Origin: Sceloporus undulatus
Lineage: Eukaryota; Chordata; Lepidosauria; Squamata; Phrynosomatidae
Direction of reading: 5' to 3'
Length of the DNA stretch: 64,000 nucleotides
Assembly (NCBI RefSeq): GCF_019175285.1
Contig: NC_056523.1
Coordinates: forward strand, 207,230,520-207,294,519
Below, piece after piece: positions 1 through 10,709 of the stretch (the stretch's first letter is position 1; each line of letters starts with the position of its first letter). The position numbers and the translations under genes were made by a program. The notes beneath the pieces are model-generated. The model saw only the letters and a list, made by a program, of their open reading frames with translations, was not told the origin of the DNA and searched no databases.

Positions 1-354
1 ATTACAGAACAAGGATTCCTCCCCAGCTCAGGTGCTTGTATTCAACTTTACAATATCAGTTTGTACAGGGAAATAAGAATGTGCTTAAACAAGTACACTT
101 TTATTGCTATCACCAAGAAATATGTACCCACCCCCTTTGGCCTGTAGCCATCCATCCCACATGAATATGTATCCCACAATCAAATTAAACTGATAGTTTT
201 TTAAAAAGCAAATATTGTTAAGACTTGACAACAGCCTTTTCACTATCAGCAGATAGTTTGGTAGGACGAACGTACCTCATTATATGTAGATAATAGTTTC
301 TGTTTTTCATTTGAACTAAGAACCTTTTCCAGAAGTAATTGCTTGGAGTTTCGA

Positions 355-424
355 ACACACACACACACACACACCCCAGACTAGTTCTTTGAAAGGAATT
401 ATTTATTTATTTATTTATTTATTT
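355..424. repeat. AC and ATTT simple repeats
   Basis: An AC run at 355-374 is followed, after a short unique spacer, by six ATTT units at 401-424. No function is evident. Confidence 0.9.
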
Positions 425-1190
425 AGTGCTGTAGATTTGCTGTAGTATGCTGTACAAATACTGTAGTATGCATTCATATCTAAAAAAAAATAATGACATT
501 ACACACTGGAATGGAGTTTAGTTGACACACATAGCATTTAAGATTGTAATCTAAAGTTGGTGAGTGAACAAAAAGCAATGTTTGAAGATCGACAGAGCTA
601 ACAGCTCTGTTGATGGATGAAGTGATCTACAGATTTTAAATTCCCATTTTTCAAAAGCTTTACAAGGATCCTTCCACCTCAGGTCCATTCCCTAATGAGT
701 TTGCTGTTCCCCTCTGAAAAACACACCCTGCACTCTCACAGTGAATGACACCAGCAAGTCAGTTGCTAAAAAACATGCAAGTTGTGAGTAGTTGAGCTAG
801 TGCCTCATTTATTGTCAAACCGACAAGTCGAGTCATTGAAGTGACTTGAATCTGATCTGAATTTGAGTCAATTGACTTGAGTCCACATCAGTAACAGAAG
901 GTAACTGAAAGTACTGGATTACTTTCCAGTTATCTTTAAAAGTAATATACTTCTACATAGTAATGTGACAAGGTACCCAGCAATTAAAACGGGCTATGTT
1001 TCAAAAGTGCTATTAAGGAGCTACTTTTAACGACACTGGAATCAGACCTGAGCAAAATGATTCCAGAAGCATTTCTGGTCCAAAGAAAAAGCAGGAGCAA
1101 GATCAGCCTACATCTTTGCCTACATCCTGTCCACTTGCTGTGTCATCCCAGACACTTGAGATAATACCATGGCAAGTTTCTAAAATCTGA

Positions 1191-1583
1191 GGGGGCATTC
1201 ACACTTTTTTTTTTTGTCCTCAGAAGATGTGGATCGCCACACTGATGCATATCAGGTTTGTTGTTCTGGGTTTGCGAATCTCTTTGAGTCATTTTAACCC
1301 TTCTGTTATTCATACATGCCATTGTTTTGGGTTAAAATGGAGCCGCCTCCCTTCCTTTACTGTTACAGTGCAATCCGAATCAATTCAGAAGCATATTCAC
1401 ACTGCCAACAATGCAGATCTTTCAGGAAAACGTAAAGCAACAATAACCCAGTATCGAATATCCCAGGTTAAGTGGGTTTTTGCCAACCGCTGCCAAGTGC
1501 ATTGAGTGCATTCAGGATGTGTGTGAACACCAAGGATTCAACACTGATCCATCCCAGATTGTTTTCATAGTGTGAACGGTTCC
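1191..1583. mobile_element. Possible MITE with 15-bp imperfect terminal inverted repeats
   Basis: The left end reads GGGGGCATTCACACT and the reverse complement of the right end reads GGAACCGTTCACACT, so the two ends match over a CRTTCACACT core. The interior is unique within the window. No clear target duplication was seen, so the boundaries are approximate. Confidence 0.35.
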
Positions 1584-2191
1584 TGAGTGTCCCTCACAGG
1601 GCAAGAGACCTCCATTTTCTTTTGCACAGTCACGTCCACTGGGCTGCTTGGTTCTGGGAGTGGCTCCACATTACATGTATCTGTGTCTGAACCAGGGACA
1701 GACCCTGGTTGCTCTTAGTCGGTTAAGATCTCCAGTGATCCAGAGGATGTGCGTTGCTTGCATGCGACAACACTGCGGGGGAGAGAAGCCATAGGAAATG
1801 GAACGGATTAATTTGTGCAATCAAAAGCACAACAGCTCTGCCTCCAACCTTTTTTATAAACAGTATCACATCTTTGTTTGCCTTTCCTTGGGCTCTGACC
1901 TTTTGATTGAAAGTAAAATCTAAGCCATGTGAACATCCAGAGTTAACAAGAACATCAACACAAATTGTGAGCTCTATGACTCACAAGGTAAATAATGTTA
2001 GGAAACGTGCAACATGGAAGAAAAGACTGAAAGTAGCAGGGAGTGGTTTTGGTCTGCCACAACTGCTTCCAGGATATCTAATTCTCCCCCTTCCCCTCTC
2101 ATTTTCTCCTTCTCCACCCGGTCAGATGGTCAATATTCTGTGAGCATTGAACATGCTCAGTCTTTGTAGTGACATTCTCCACACTTACAAT

Positions 2192-2209
2192 ATCATCATN
2201 NNNNNNNNN

Positions 2210-2262
<53 letters not shown>
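2192..2262. repeat. ATC microsatellite containing an assembly gap
   Basis: ATC/CAT trinucleotides run on both sides of a 10-N block at 2200-2209. The array abuts the 3' end of a minus-strand L2/CR1-like remnant (about 2263-2450, with a reversed version of the 'atatcctgcc...ccaag' LINE tail). The microsatellite is therefore probably the expanded tail of that retroelement. Confidence 0.9.
2200..2209. other. Assembly gap (10 N)
   Basis: Ten consecutive N lie inside an ATC microsatellite. A second block of exactly 10 N is at 33468-33477, so the gap length is probably nominal. Confidence 0.99.
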
Positions 2263-2719
2263 ATTTTATTCATTTTTATTCATTTATATCCTGCCTTGTC
2301 CCCAATAATAGGACTCAGTATGGCTTATAAAATATTGAAATCCATATAGATTAAAAACATACAAAATCAAACATCCATATATATCAGTAAACATATCCAA
2401 CCATCCATCTATTTATCCACACGGAAAATCCATAGCTCCCACTTTCCAGATTAAAAACAAACAAACAAAACATATATCTTGATATCTAGATAGATCTACC
2501 TATATATATGGATATAGATTAAATAAGGGCAGTGGTCTACTTGGGAGTAAGGGAGGGGATCCACTCAGGGATTTTAGAGGGACTACATGGAAGTAAGGGG
2601 GTATACTCAGGTGCAAGGCAGAGATGTAGTCATGAGAAAAGGTGGGATGATGAGGATGATAGTGATGATAAATAGAAAAGTACTAGAATAAAATAATAAA
2701 AAGAAAGGTTCCAGAAGAT

Positions 2720-2972
2720 AGCCAGTCTGATGTAAAAAGGCGGGGGGGGGGGGCACTGTGCCCTGGATTAGGACTTTGGAGACCAGGGTTTGAATCTCCA
2801 CTCGGTCATGGAAGCCCACTGGGTGACTTTGGGAAAGTCACGCTTTCTCAGCCTCAGAGGAGGGTAAAGGCAAACCATCCTTGAACAAATCTTGCCAAGA
2901 AAACCCTGTGATATATTTGCCTCAGGGTTGTTATAAGTCAGAAATGATTTGAAAGCACACAACCACAATTAG
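2720..2972 (+). mobile_element. Sauria-type SINE
   Basis: The tRNA-like head (gccagtctgatg) contains a G-homopolymer at about 2743-2755. A 'ggagaccagggttt' B-box region, a 'gggtgactttgggaaagtcac' body and the 'gccaagaaaaccc' block follow. The 3' end is 'gttataagtcagaaatgatttgaaagcacacaac', a BovB-like tail; 14588-14797 in this window is the best matching sister copy. Confidence 0.85.
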
Positions 2973-3062
2973 AATAAAGCAGATGATGAAATAGGTTACA
3001 GTTCACAACCAACTAAAAAGTTCTTAAGAGCCCGCTCCCTGCGACACACAGATACAATGATG

Positions 3063-3283
3063 GCTGTAATTGCACTACAGAAATAATCCAGTTTGACACC
3101 ACTTTAACTGCCATCACTCAATGCAATGGAATTCCGGGAACTGTAATTTTATGAGACATTTAGCCTTCTCTGTCAGAGAGCTCTGGTGCCACAACAAACT
3201 ACAATTCCCAGGATTCCATAGCATGGAGCCGTGGCAGTTAAAATAGCATCAAAACTAGATTATTTTTTCAGTGCGGAGGCAGC
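3063..3283. mobile_element. Palindromic MITE, GCTGCATCC...GCAGC family
   Basis: The two halves are inverted copies built around 'aaataatccagtttgacacc' and its reverse complement. The centre carries 'tttagccttctctgtcagag'. It is diverged: the 5-bp flanks TGATG and TTTTG match only in part. It lies about 80 bp outside SLC46A2 exon 3. Confidence 0.8.
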
Positions 3284-3360
3284 TTTTGAGGAGGAGAGGT
3301 AGTTCCTCCTTGAATGACACTATTTCGAAAGCTGCAGTTTGATCTTTTTGCCTTCTTTAC

Positions 3361-3517
3361 CTGATGGGGATGAGGCTTAGGCAGCCGATGCCACATGACA
3401 ATAGGAAGCAGAATCCACTGAACCAGCCCAGCGTATTTTGGTAGATTTTATTATAGGCTGTTAAAGTCACAGCACCTGTGATCACAAGAGAGAGCTGCAG
3501 GAGAACAAACATCTTTC
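3361..3517 (-). CDS. SLC46A2: SLC46A2 exon 3 (penultimate coding exon)
   Basis: This 157-nt exon encodes KMFVLLQLSL...YNKIYQ...LSLIPI, matching the human SLC46A2 segment with VFVILQLSLALTG and YNKIYQ as recalled from memory. It covers the C-terminal membrane helices of the major-facilitator fold (roughly TM11-12). Seen directly: a TAG acceptor at 3520-3518, then GA, which completes the glycine split across the exon 2 junction, and a donor CAG|GTAAAG at 3361/3360. It ends in phase 2 (AG), so one more base from a further exon is needed to complete a Ser or Arg codon. That terminal exon was not found. There is no internal stop, so this is a functional-looking part of the gene. Confidence 0.93.
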
Positions 3518-4150
3518 CTAGAAACAAGAGTGGAAGGAAAATAAAACAGCAATTAAAACAACTTTAAACAACCATTCCTTTCACTTCTTGTTGTTTTTTT
3601 CCAACAGTGACCAGTGTGTCTCCTCCCTGTTTTGTCTTTTGTAAAGTGATCATGTTTATTTTATTTTAAAAAGGTGTACTGGATGATAAGATCCAAGGTG
3701 CCCTTAGAAAGTTTTCTTTTGTTAGCAGTGTCCTCAAACCTTCAGTTGGATCTAAATTGAATGGTTGCACCATCAAACTAACCTGGTGTGTGTGTGTGTG
3801 TGTGGGTCATGAATACATGTTGTTTCAGTGTGAAAGTTCAGGGTTGAAATTTGAAATTTATTATTATGGTTGATGACCAGCATAGTTCAGGGTTGGTTTT
3901 CTTTAACCACAATGTTGTCAAATTCGGTAGCATGCATGGGAAGCATGTGGCTTGTGGGCTTTGTGTTGCACATCCAAGCCTACTTTCCCAGAACAATTCT
4001 TTCAAGTCAAATTGGAATGAAGAGCCAGATCCAATCCACCAAACTTTTCTTCAGTTCTAGATATTTAATATAGCACACAGAGCAAAAGGAACTTATTTTG
4101 ATTTTTTTTTTCGTTTAAAGAATATTAGGAAGTTCAAAGAAGCTCCTTAC

Positions 4151-4234
4151 CATAGGATGATCCTTCTACTTGTTTGGATAACAAAGATCTGATGGTTGTC
4201 AGAGGAATGAGGGCAAACAGCATCACCGCACGAG
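4151..4234 (-). CDS. SLC46A2: SLC46A2 exon 2
   Basis: This 84-nt exon encodes (A)RAVMLFALIPLTTIRS...VEGSSY(G). The human counterpart as recalled is ARAVMLFALIPVTTIRSAMS...GSSYG, so the match is nearly residue for residue. It covers the end of one transmembrane helix and the following cytoplasmic loop in the C-terminal half of the transporter. The acceptor is TTTCAG|CT at 4237-4235. The donor is TATG|GTAAGG at 4151/4150. Entry in phase 1 (G from exon 1 plus CT gives Ala) and exit in phase 1 (G plus GA gives Gly) both join correctly to exons 1 and 3. It was too short to stand out as an open frame and was found by homology and splice phase. Confidence 0.95.
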
Positions 4235-4518
4235 CTGAAACAGAACATAAGAGGATGGGAAAATTTCATCCAGCAACAGGCCAAACTGCCAGGGCCTTCA
4301 TTCAGGAATGGGGACAATATGATCTTTCAGATATTGTTGAACTGCAAATCACATTGTCCCTCACCCATGCTGAGTAAAACTGATGGGAGTTGCAGGCTAA
4401 GATCATCTAGGGGACCCCACCCAGCCTTAGCTGAAGTAATGTACAAGCTGAAAGGACACATGTCAGAACTGTAGATGTAAATACATTGTTAAGTTGAAGG
4501 CTTTCATGGACAGCATCC

Positions 4519-4654
4519 ATAGTTTTGTTATGGGTTTTTCGGGCTGTGTGGCCACGTTCTAGAAGAATTTATTCCTGATGTTTGCCAGGGAAATGTCAGG
4601 AATAAACTCTTCTAGAACATGGCCACATAGCCCCAAAACCCACAAAAAAACTAT
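4519..4654. mobile_element. Head-to-head inverted pair of Penelope-like terminal fragments
   Basis: The left arm starts at atagttttgttatgggttt. The right arm reversed starts atagttttttttgtgggttt. Both arms continue through 'tgtggccaygttctagaaga' and 'tttattcctga' and meet in a very short centre, forming a hairpin with arms of about 60 bp. The same terminal sequence occurs at 15914 and 17274. The assignment to Penelope-like elements rests on that motif and is inferred. Confidence 0.6.
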
Positions 4655-5204
4655 AAATATATTGTTGTTGATATCCCACCTTTTTCCAGTTTGGGACTCC
4701 AGCTGACTTACAGCAGGTCAAACAAGCATAGCTAAACATTCACAACACGCAAAAGTTAAAAATGTCACCCAGAATCCTGTTAGGGAGCTACAACTACATA
4801 AGCACTGTAGTTAGAGTGCCGTGCAATGACTCCCATCCTGATCCTCCAAATCCCAATTTACTGGGAAACTTCTGCTGCTATTGCGGGGGGGGGGGGGGTC
4901 TGTTCCCTTGTTCATCAAGAAGTAGCTGGTTGACAGTCCCATCTCTTCCCATGAGTAGTCTTGAGTGTGATAGGCAAAGACTGTTCACATGGGAGCATGG
5001 ACTGGGACCATTGACCAGTTGCTTGTAATAAAAAGGGACACAGATCCCTGTTGATTACAGAGACTGCTTCCTGGTAACTGAGGACTGGGGGGCTTTCACA
5101 GTCCCTATGTATCCTCTAAATTAGGGTCTATGTAGGGACTGTGGCTATAAATCCACTGCAAGTATGTACCTTAGGCATTTGTAATTATGTATTTGTAATG
5201 ACCC

Positions 5205-5290
5205 AACAGGATTCAGCCTTGGGCAAGTCACAAACCCCATGAGGGTTGCCATAAATCAGAAACAACTTGAAGGTACACAACAGCAGCAAT
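5205..5290 (+). mobile_element. Sauria-type SINE, 3' fragment
   Basis: Only the 'gggcaagtcacaaacccc' piece and the tail 'gttgccataaatcagaaacaacttgaaggtacacaaca' remain. The internal block between them is deleted. Confidence 0.6.
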
Positions 5291-6086
5291 GGGATACTGG
5301 GTGTAATTAAACTATCAAAGAATTAAACCTTGTTAAAAAAAAAACACAAACCATTAAAAAGAAAGCAGGATATATACTATACACACACAAATATGGGTGG
5401 GCAGGTTATTCTATGGCTGTCCATATCTCCAACTATAATAGATTTAGAGCATGGAATGGGGTGTGTGTGTGTTGAACTGCAACTGCCAGAATCCTCCAGC
5501 CTGCATGGCCATGAAAGGGGCATTTCCACATTCTGAATACATGGGTAACAAAATGTGGGTACTGTATCAAATGGTTGTCTCTGACTGTTGCCACTCCCTG
5601 GCACATTTCCAGGAAGGAAAGAAACAGTTGTACTCAATGGACTCAAATTAGTGTCAGTGGTTGAGAACACTCCTCTCCTTCTTGCCAGGGACAGGCAAAT
5701 GCTCTCAGGAGGCATTTGAAAGCATTGGTTAGGAGTGTTTCATTTCTCCTTCCTCTTCCCCAATGACTGGAAAGTTGAATTTTAAAAATAATTCATTCCT
5801 GTCACTTCTCTCAAACTGGTACAAAAAGTCTCTGATTGTGCCAGAAGCTGACAGATGATGTTTCGGGATAAACAAAACATGACAGAATCTCCAAAAATAA
5901 AATTGGAAAGAACAAGAACCAAAAGTGGGACTTCTGGTCTTTTTCAACAATCTGGATGCCTCCTTCACATGTAAAATGTAACCAGTTGCTGTTGGAACAT
6001 CAGAAACTAGTTAGAGTGCCTATTGCACTTCTGGTTGCTTTCCTATTATTTACTGTTACCTTATTTGAGAGAAAGAAAATTTCCAG

Positions 6087-6200
6087 AGCTCTTTGGCAGA
6101 GAAAGCTAAGTAGTTCACAAAACTACAAGTCCAGTGATTCCATAGCCTTGAGCCATGGCAATTAAAGTGGTGCAAACTGCATTATTTCTGCATTGCAGGT
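6087..6200. mobile_element. Right half of a palindromic MITE
   Basis: It runs from 'ctctttggcagagaaagcta' to 'ttatttctgcattgcagg' and carries the 'gattccatag...gagccatggcaattaaagtgg' arm of the GCTGCATCC family. The left arm is missing. Confidence 0.6.
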
Positions 6201-8292
6201 TAGAGCAGAATGGCATACAATTGGGGGGGGGGACACTTTTTTAATAAGGTTTTTAAAATGTCTTATAAAGGACCTTCTAGAAGTAACTAGAAACTGTTAG
6301 TCATTATATCAGTAAAGAAATATTGTTCTTACTCACTATGTTTCTTTTGAAATATGCCTTCACTGCATCCTTGTTACTAAACAAAGTACCTAATTACAGG
6401 TCACTACATGGCTGTAATGTGTTCTTCCCAGCCTTGTTCTTCCTATGCAAGTAAGTCAGAGGAGGAGTGAAAATGAGTTCCTGGTTGATGTGTCACATCA
6501 AGAGAGATATGTCTCTGCCCCATAAATAAGACTTCATGTTCAGTACACGCAGAGCTGATTCAAACATTATGCATTATGATCCTCAGTAGTATGCGTCAAC
6601 GAGGTCACAAGTATTACTGACTGAGAATTATTGTCTTGTAGCCACACACAAATTGTCAACTGATTAATTTACTAAAAGGGATTAAATGGATGCTCCAGTC
6701 CAGTGTAAGCCCCACAGAACACAGTGGGATTTGTTTTTGAGCTGACACGCTTTGGATTGCATTATAACTTTTCTTCAATCAGGTAACCCCTCTGTACACT
6801 CTGACAGCTATTAATTTTTGGCTAGTAAACAACTTCTGCCTCTACGCCAAGAGCTTTAAGTGCCTGGAATAATAGGGCATTTGGTTGCAGTCCAACTGAT
6901 GAGGGGAAAAGATTTCCCAGGACAGGTTGAGCTGGTCTAAGCAAATGAGGAAACTCCTTCTAACACTGAGCAACAGTTCTGAGGAAAGTATTAATAGCAT
7001 TCTGTTGTTGCAGAACTGAATGGTTGCATAGGCACATAGTTTGCCCTTACTATGTGATTGTAATCAGAAACAGGTTTGGATCAAAGCCACATTCCTTGTT
7101 CTAAGCTCTCCACTGAGGTGAAAAGCAACGATAATGTTTACCACTGACTTTTAAACTGCAGCAACAATGCCAGAAAACATCTCCACCATTGGGACAAGCT
7201 TGCCACTCACTTGTGTTGTATCACAGAGAATGATCTGCAATATGAGCCCCCATATTTGTGTTATAGAATGGCATTTAGCATGGGACTAATGTCTTTGTAT
7301 GTGGATTTACTTGTTCTCCTGTTCTTTGCATTACAGCCAGATGTACAGTCCTCCCCAGCTTCTCCCAAGAAGGTCCAAGGGGACCAAGGAGAAGTTAATT
7401 TATCCCAACTAAGATCTATCAGAAAACATCTTCCTTGCACATTGCAGCTTTCCCCAATCTTGGGTGTGTGTGTGTGTGTGGGAGGGGGTAGGTAGGGAAA
7501 ACCTTCTGAATCCTTTTCTCTATGCTCCCCCTCCTGTTAAGCAACCTCAAACATCAGATGGCTTAATCCCAAACAGTTTTAGCCTAATGAGTTTGCTCAT
7601 TCCTAAACCAACTGTGCTTTATTAGGTAGTTTTGTGTGCTTTGTATCTACTATTTGTCATTTATGAAGTTCTACCCTGGTGTTTGCTGTTCCCCCATGCA
7701 GCTATTGTGTGTGCAATGATTCATAGGTGTGTTTAATAAAATGTCCATTTCGATTTAAAAAAAAAGATAAGAAAAATGGTGCAAAAGGTAGACAGAGATA
7801 GAGAGTAATATCTTTGGTTGTTTTTTGAAGGTTCAAAGTATTTTTTTTAAAGACTGAAGGTTTAAATGTGTATGAATTGGTGTATTACGTTCCACCTTTC
7901 ATAACTTGAGGCAGCTCAAAAGTTTCAGACAAGAGGTACCATCATCACTAGCCAGCCTGGCCTGTGATCAGAGATGATGGATGTTGAATTTCAAAACACC
8001 CTAAGTGCGCGTAGTTGGGGGAAGGTGGTCTCTTTTATCACTGCAGTCTGTTGCACGTGTGGGATTTGTCTGTACTGTAATCATACACAAATACTGAATA
8101 CAGTTTGGGGTACAGAATATGGATATCTCCCAGAATGCTTTTTGGCTCTTACCTCTTCATAAGTAGATCTATGTCTCTGGGAATTAGAATTGTTCAGTTG
8201 TATAACATCTGTATCTAGTAGAGTTATTTTGCAATGTACCAGAGCCAGTAAAGTTCATGATGTGCATCTGTCACTCTTGTCAGTGTCCCAGC

Positions 8293-8820
8293 ATAGAATC
8301 ATAGAGTTGGAAGAGACCACAAGGGCCATCCAGTCCAAACCCTGCCATTCAGGAACTCACAATCAAAGCATCCCCAACAGATGGCCATCCAGCATCCATA
8401 GCATTGAGCTGTAGCATTTAAAGTGGTATCAACCTGACTCTATTACACATTCCACTGCTGGACAGCCCTTACTGTCAGGAAGTTCCTCCTAATGTTGAGA
8501 TGGAATCTCTTTTCCTGTAGCTTGCATCCATTGTTCCGGGTCCTGTTCTCTGAAGCAGCAGAAAACAAGCTTGCTCCCTCCTCAATATGACATCCTTTCA
8601 CATCCTCCTCAGTTTGGCATCTCTTTATTTAAACAGGGCTATCTTATCACCTCTTAACCTTCTCTTCTCCAAGCTAAACATCCCCAGCTCCCTAAGTTGT
8701 TCCTCATAAGGCATGGTTTCCAGACCCTTTGCCATTTTTGTTGCCCTCCTTTGGACATGCTCCAGCTTGTCAACATCTTTTTGTGAACTGTGGTGCCCAG
8801 AAATGGACACAGTGAAGTTC
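8293..8820 (-). mobile_element. CR1 LINE 3' end
   Basis: On the minus strand this encodes the end of a CR1 reverse transcriptase [22 protein letters not shown], then [17 protein letters not shown]. The 3' end reads 'gggccatccagtcc...ccaactctatgattc' on the plus strand. It is 5'-truncated as usual for CR1. About 40 bp near 8395-8437 is replaced by sequence like the arm of a palindromic MITE (see findings). Confidence 0.88.
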
Positions 8821-9398
8821 CCTTTTCAGCAATGGAAGGGAGGGCAGTCTGGAGTTACCCCTTCTTGCTACTCCATTAACAGGGCCAGCCAACCAGATCT
8901 TTCAGCCTTCGTATCCTTAGAGGGAAGTAACCCACTACAACCCAGTTTCAGGAAAGCAAGCTTCAACATGGTAAGGAATAAATCCAACACAATCAAGAAA
9001 AAGACAGACAGAAAGAACTCTTGAAGAACTAGAAAGCAAACAGGAAGAGGGACAAGACTCATCCATGCTTCCTTTCTACCACAGCAAAAAGGCATAATGC
9101 CCAAAAGCGTAGGGCAGACCACTTTCCCCTCTGCTACTGAAACAGATAATCTATGGTATAACAACTCTCTGAAGCATCCTATGCCCAAAAGGATCTTCAG
9201 CTGAGGCATACTTATCAATCTTGCAGTGTCTTGCAAACATTGAGCTCAACATTCATTATCCAACCCTATGGATATCTAATAAAGAAGATGACACATCAAA
9301 TGCAGCAGTCACTGCAGCACTTCTCATGAAATGAGTGAGGATACCAACCAGGAAGGCATCAGCTGAATTCTTAAAGCAGGGGCAATACAATCGCAAAG

Positions 9399-9617
9399 GT
9401 CCAAAACACACTGCAGAAATAATCCAGTTTGAGAGTGCTTTAAATGCTGTGGCACAGTGCTAGGGAATCCTGGTAAATGTCATTCTGTAAGACATTTAGC
9501 CTTCTCTGTCAGAAGAGGTCTGGTGCCACAATATACTAGTTTTCAGGATTCCCTAGCACTGAGCCAGGGCAGTTAAAGTGATCTCAGACTGGATTATTTC
9601 TGCAATGTGTTTTGGAC
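9399..9617. mobile_element. Palindromic MITE, GTCCAAAAC family, with CAAAG target duplication
   Basis: The ends are GTCCAAAACACACTGCAGAA and its inverted copy ending GTGTTTTGGAC. The 219-bp element is flanked by a perfect 5-bp duplication CAAAG (9394-9398 and 9618-9622). The interior is two inverted arms with 'tttagccttctctgtcag' at the centre. It has no coding capacity and would need a transposase from elsewhere. Confidence 0.88.
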
Positions 9618-9891
9618 CAAAGTCATCTAATAGAATAGTAGAATAGACTTTCTTGCCTGTTGAAACTTGATGAAAAGATCCAAAAAAAAGCATCAGACAT
9701 TAGATATGGACAGGAAAATCTTAACCACTCATCTGATGTCCTGCATGTACCATTGCTGTTTCCTCTCTGTCTTTGGGTAAAGAAAAAATGAAGGTAATCC
9801 CACATTTTGTTGTCAGTAAAAGATGTGTCTATGCCTAAAGGTAGGGTCTAATTGAAAAAATACAGTATCAAGAGTCGAAAACACAAAGAAT

Positions 9892-10113
9892 GCTCATCCG
9901 CATTGCAGAAATAATCCAGATTGGCATCACTTTGACTGCTATGGCTCAGTGCTATGGAATTCTGGGAAATAAAGTTTGTGGTGGCACCAGAACTCTCTGA
10001 CAGAGAAAGCTAAATGTTTCACAAAATTACAATTCCCAGAATTTCATATAATTGAGCCGTAGCAGTTAAAGTGGTATCAGCCTGGATTATTTCTGCAGTG
10101 CTGATGCAGGCCC
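9892..10113. mobile_element. Palindromic MITE, GCTGCATCC family
   Basis: The arms 'cattgcagaaataatccag' and 'ctggattatttctgcagtg' face each other. The body has the GAATTCTGGGAA motif and its inverted copy. It lies about 280 bp from the MITE at 9399. The end points are uncertain by several bases and no clean target duplication was seen. Confidence 0.78.
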
Positions 10114-10709
10114 ATTACACACATTCACAATTCAGTAAAGGGGTTTCTTACTACCTTTGCTACATAGCTAGGTAGACATAAAGTTATGTAATATAACAAG
10201 TCATAGAGGATCCTAGAGGTCATCAGTAGAGAGAAACATGTTAATCTCTCTCATGATTGGAAAAACATTTGTCAGTGTGTGATGGTGAAATGTCATCAAC
10301 CAGAGCTATGGCCTAGCTTTTGAGTTAGTAATACCTCAAAATGAAGAGAAACAGAATAACTGATGCACTGTAGTATTATATGAATTTGCATAACTTACAC
10401 AAGTCTCAGAACTTTAGCTTTTTTCTTCTTCTTCCTTGAACAGAATTTGAATTATATGGTCCAAGGGAACACGATCCTACCCATTTTTCAAGCTGGGCAA
10501 ACTGATTAGGAGCCGCACATAACCAACACTAGTATAATACTTTGTGAATCTACTCAGAATCAATAACTATTAGGTTCAGTGATATTAAATCTCAGCTAAA
10601 TAATGCAGTGTGTCTTTCCCAGGTAGTAAGTACAATAAGCACAACATAGTTCAGTCAATAAATACTATACACAAACAGGACAAAAGGTGTGGAATATCTC
10701 TTGACTCAC

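Larger units (their letters stand above)
1..3360. other. 3' flank or last intron of SLC46A2, no exon recognised
   Basis: SLC46A2 exon 3 ends at 3361 with a good donor, so at least one more short coding exon is needed downstream (lower coordinates, minus strand). I read this stretch for a final exon encoding roughly 20 residues like the human end (from memory ...VAYKQVPLSPYGDIIEK) and found nothing with an acceptor in the right phase. The stretch holds simple repeats (AC run 355-374, ATTT run 401-424), a possible MITE at 1191-1583, an ATC microsatellite, a Sauria SINE and a palindromic MITE. The missing exon is either left of the window or too diverged to see. Confidence 0.6.
4235..10709 (-). 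other. SLC46A2 intron 1
   Basis: This 6.5-kb intron holds repeats only: an inverted Penelope-like pair (4519-4654), a partial SINE (5205-5290), MITE fragments (6087-6200), a minus-strand CR1 end (8293-8820) and two whole palindromic MITEs (9399-9617 and 9892-10113). Stretches at about 5300-6080 and 6200-8290 show no gene or recognisable repeat beyond TG, G and poly-A runs. The short open frames here have no familiar protein sequence. Confidence 0.85.

Noticed and set aside
8-60. Possible SLC46A2 last exon on the minus strand (frame reading VEYKH then a stop)
   Set aside because: It only loosely resembles the known C-terminus, no AG acceptor lies in the needed phase, and an in-frame stop precedes it.
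1845-1900. Another candidate SLC46A2 last exon (frame containing VYKKGW)
   Set aside because: The resemblance is two residues, the upstream sequence is not pyrimidine-rich, and the rest does not match.
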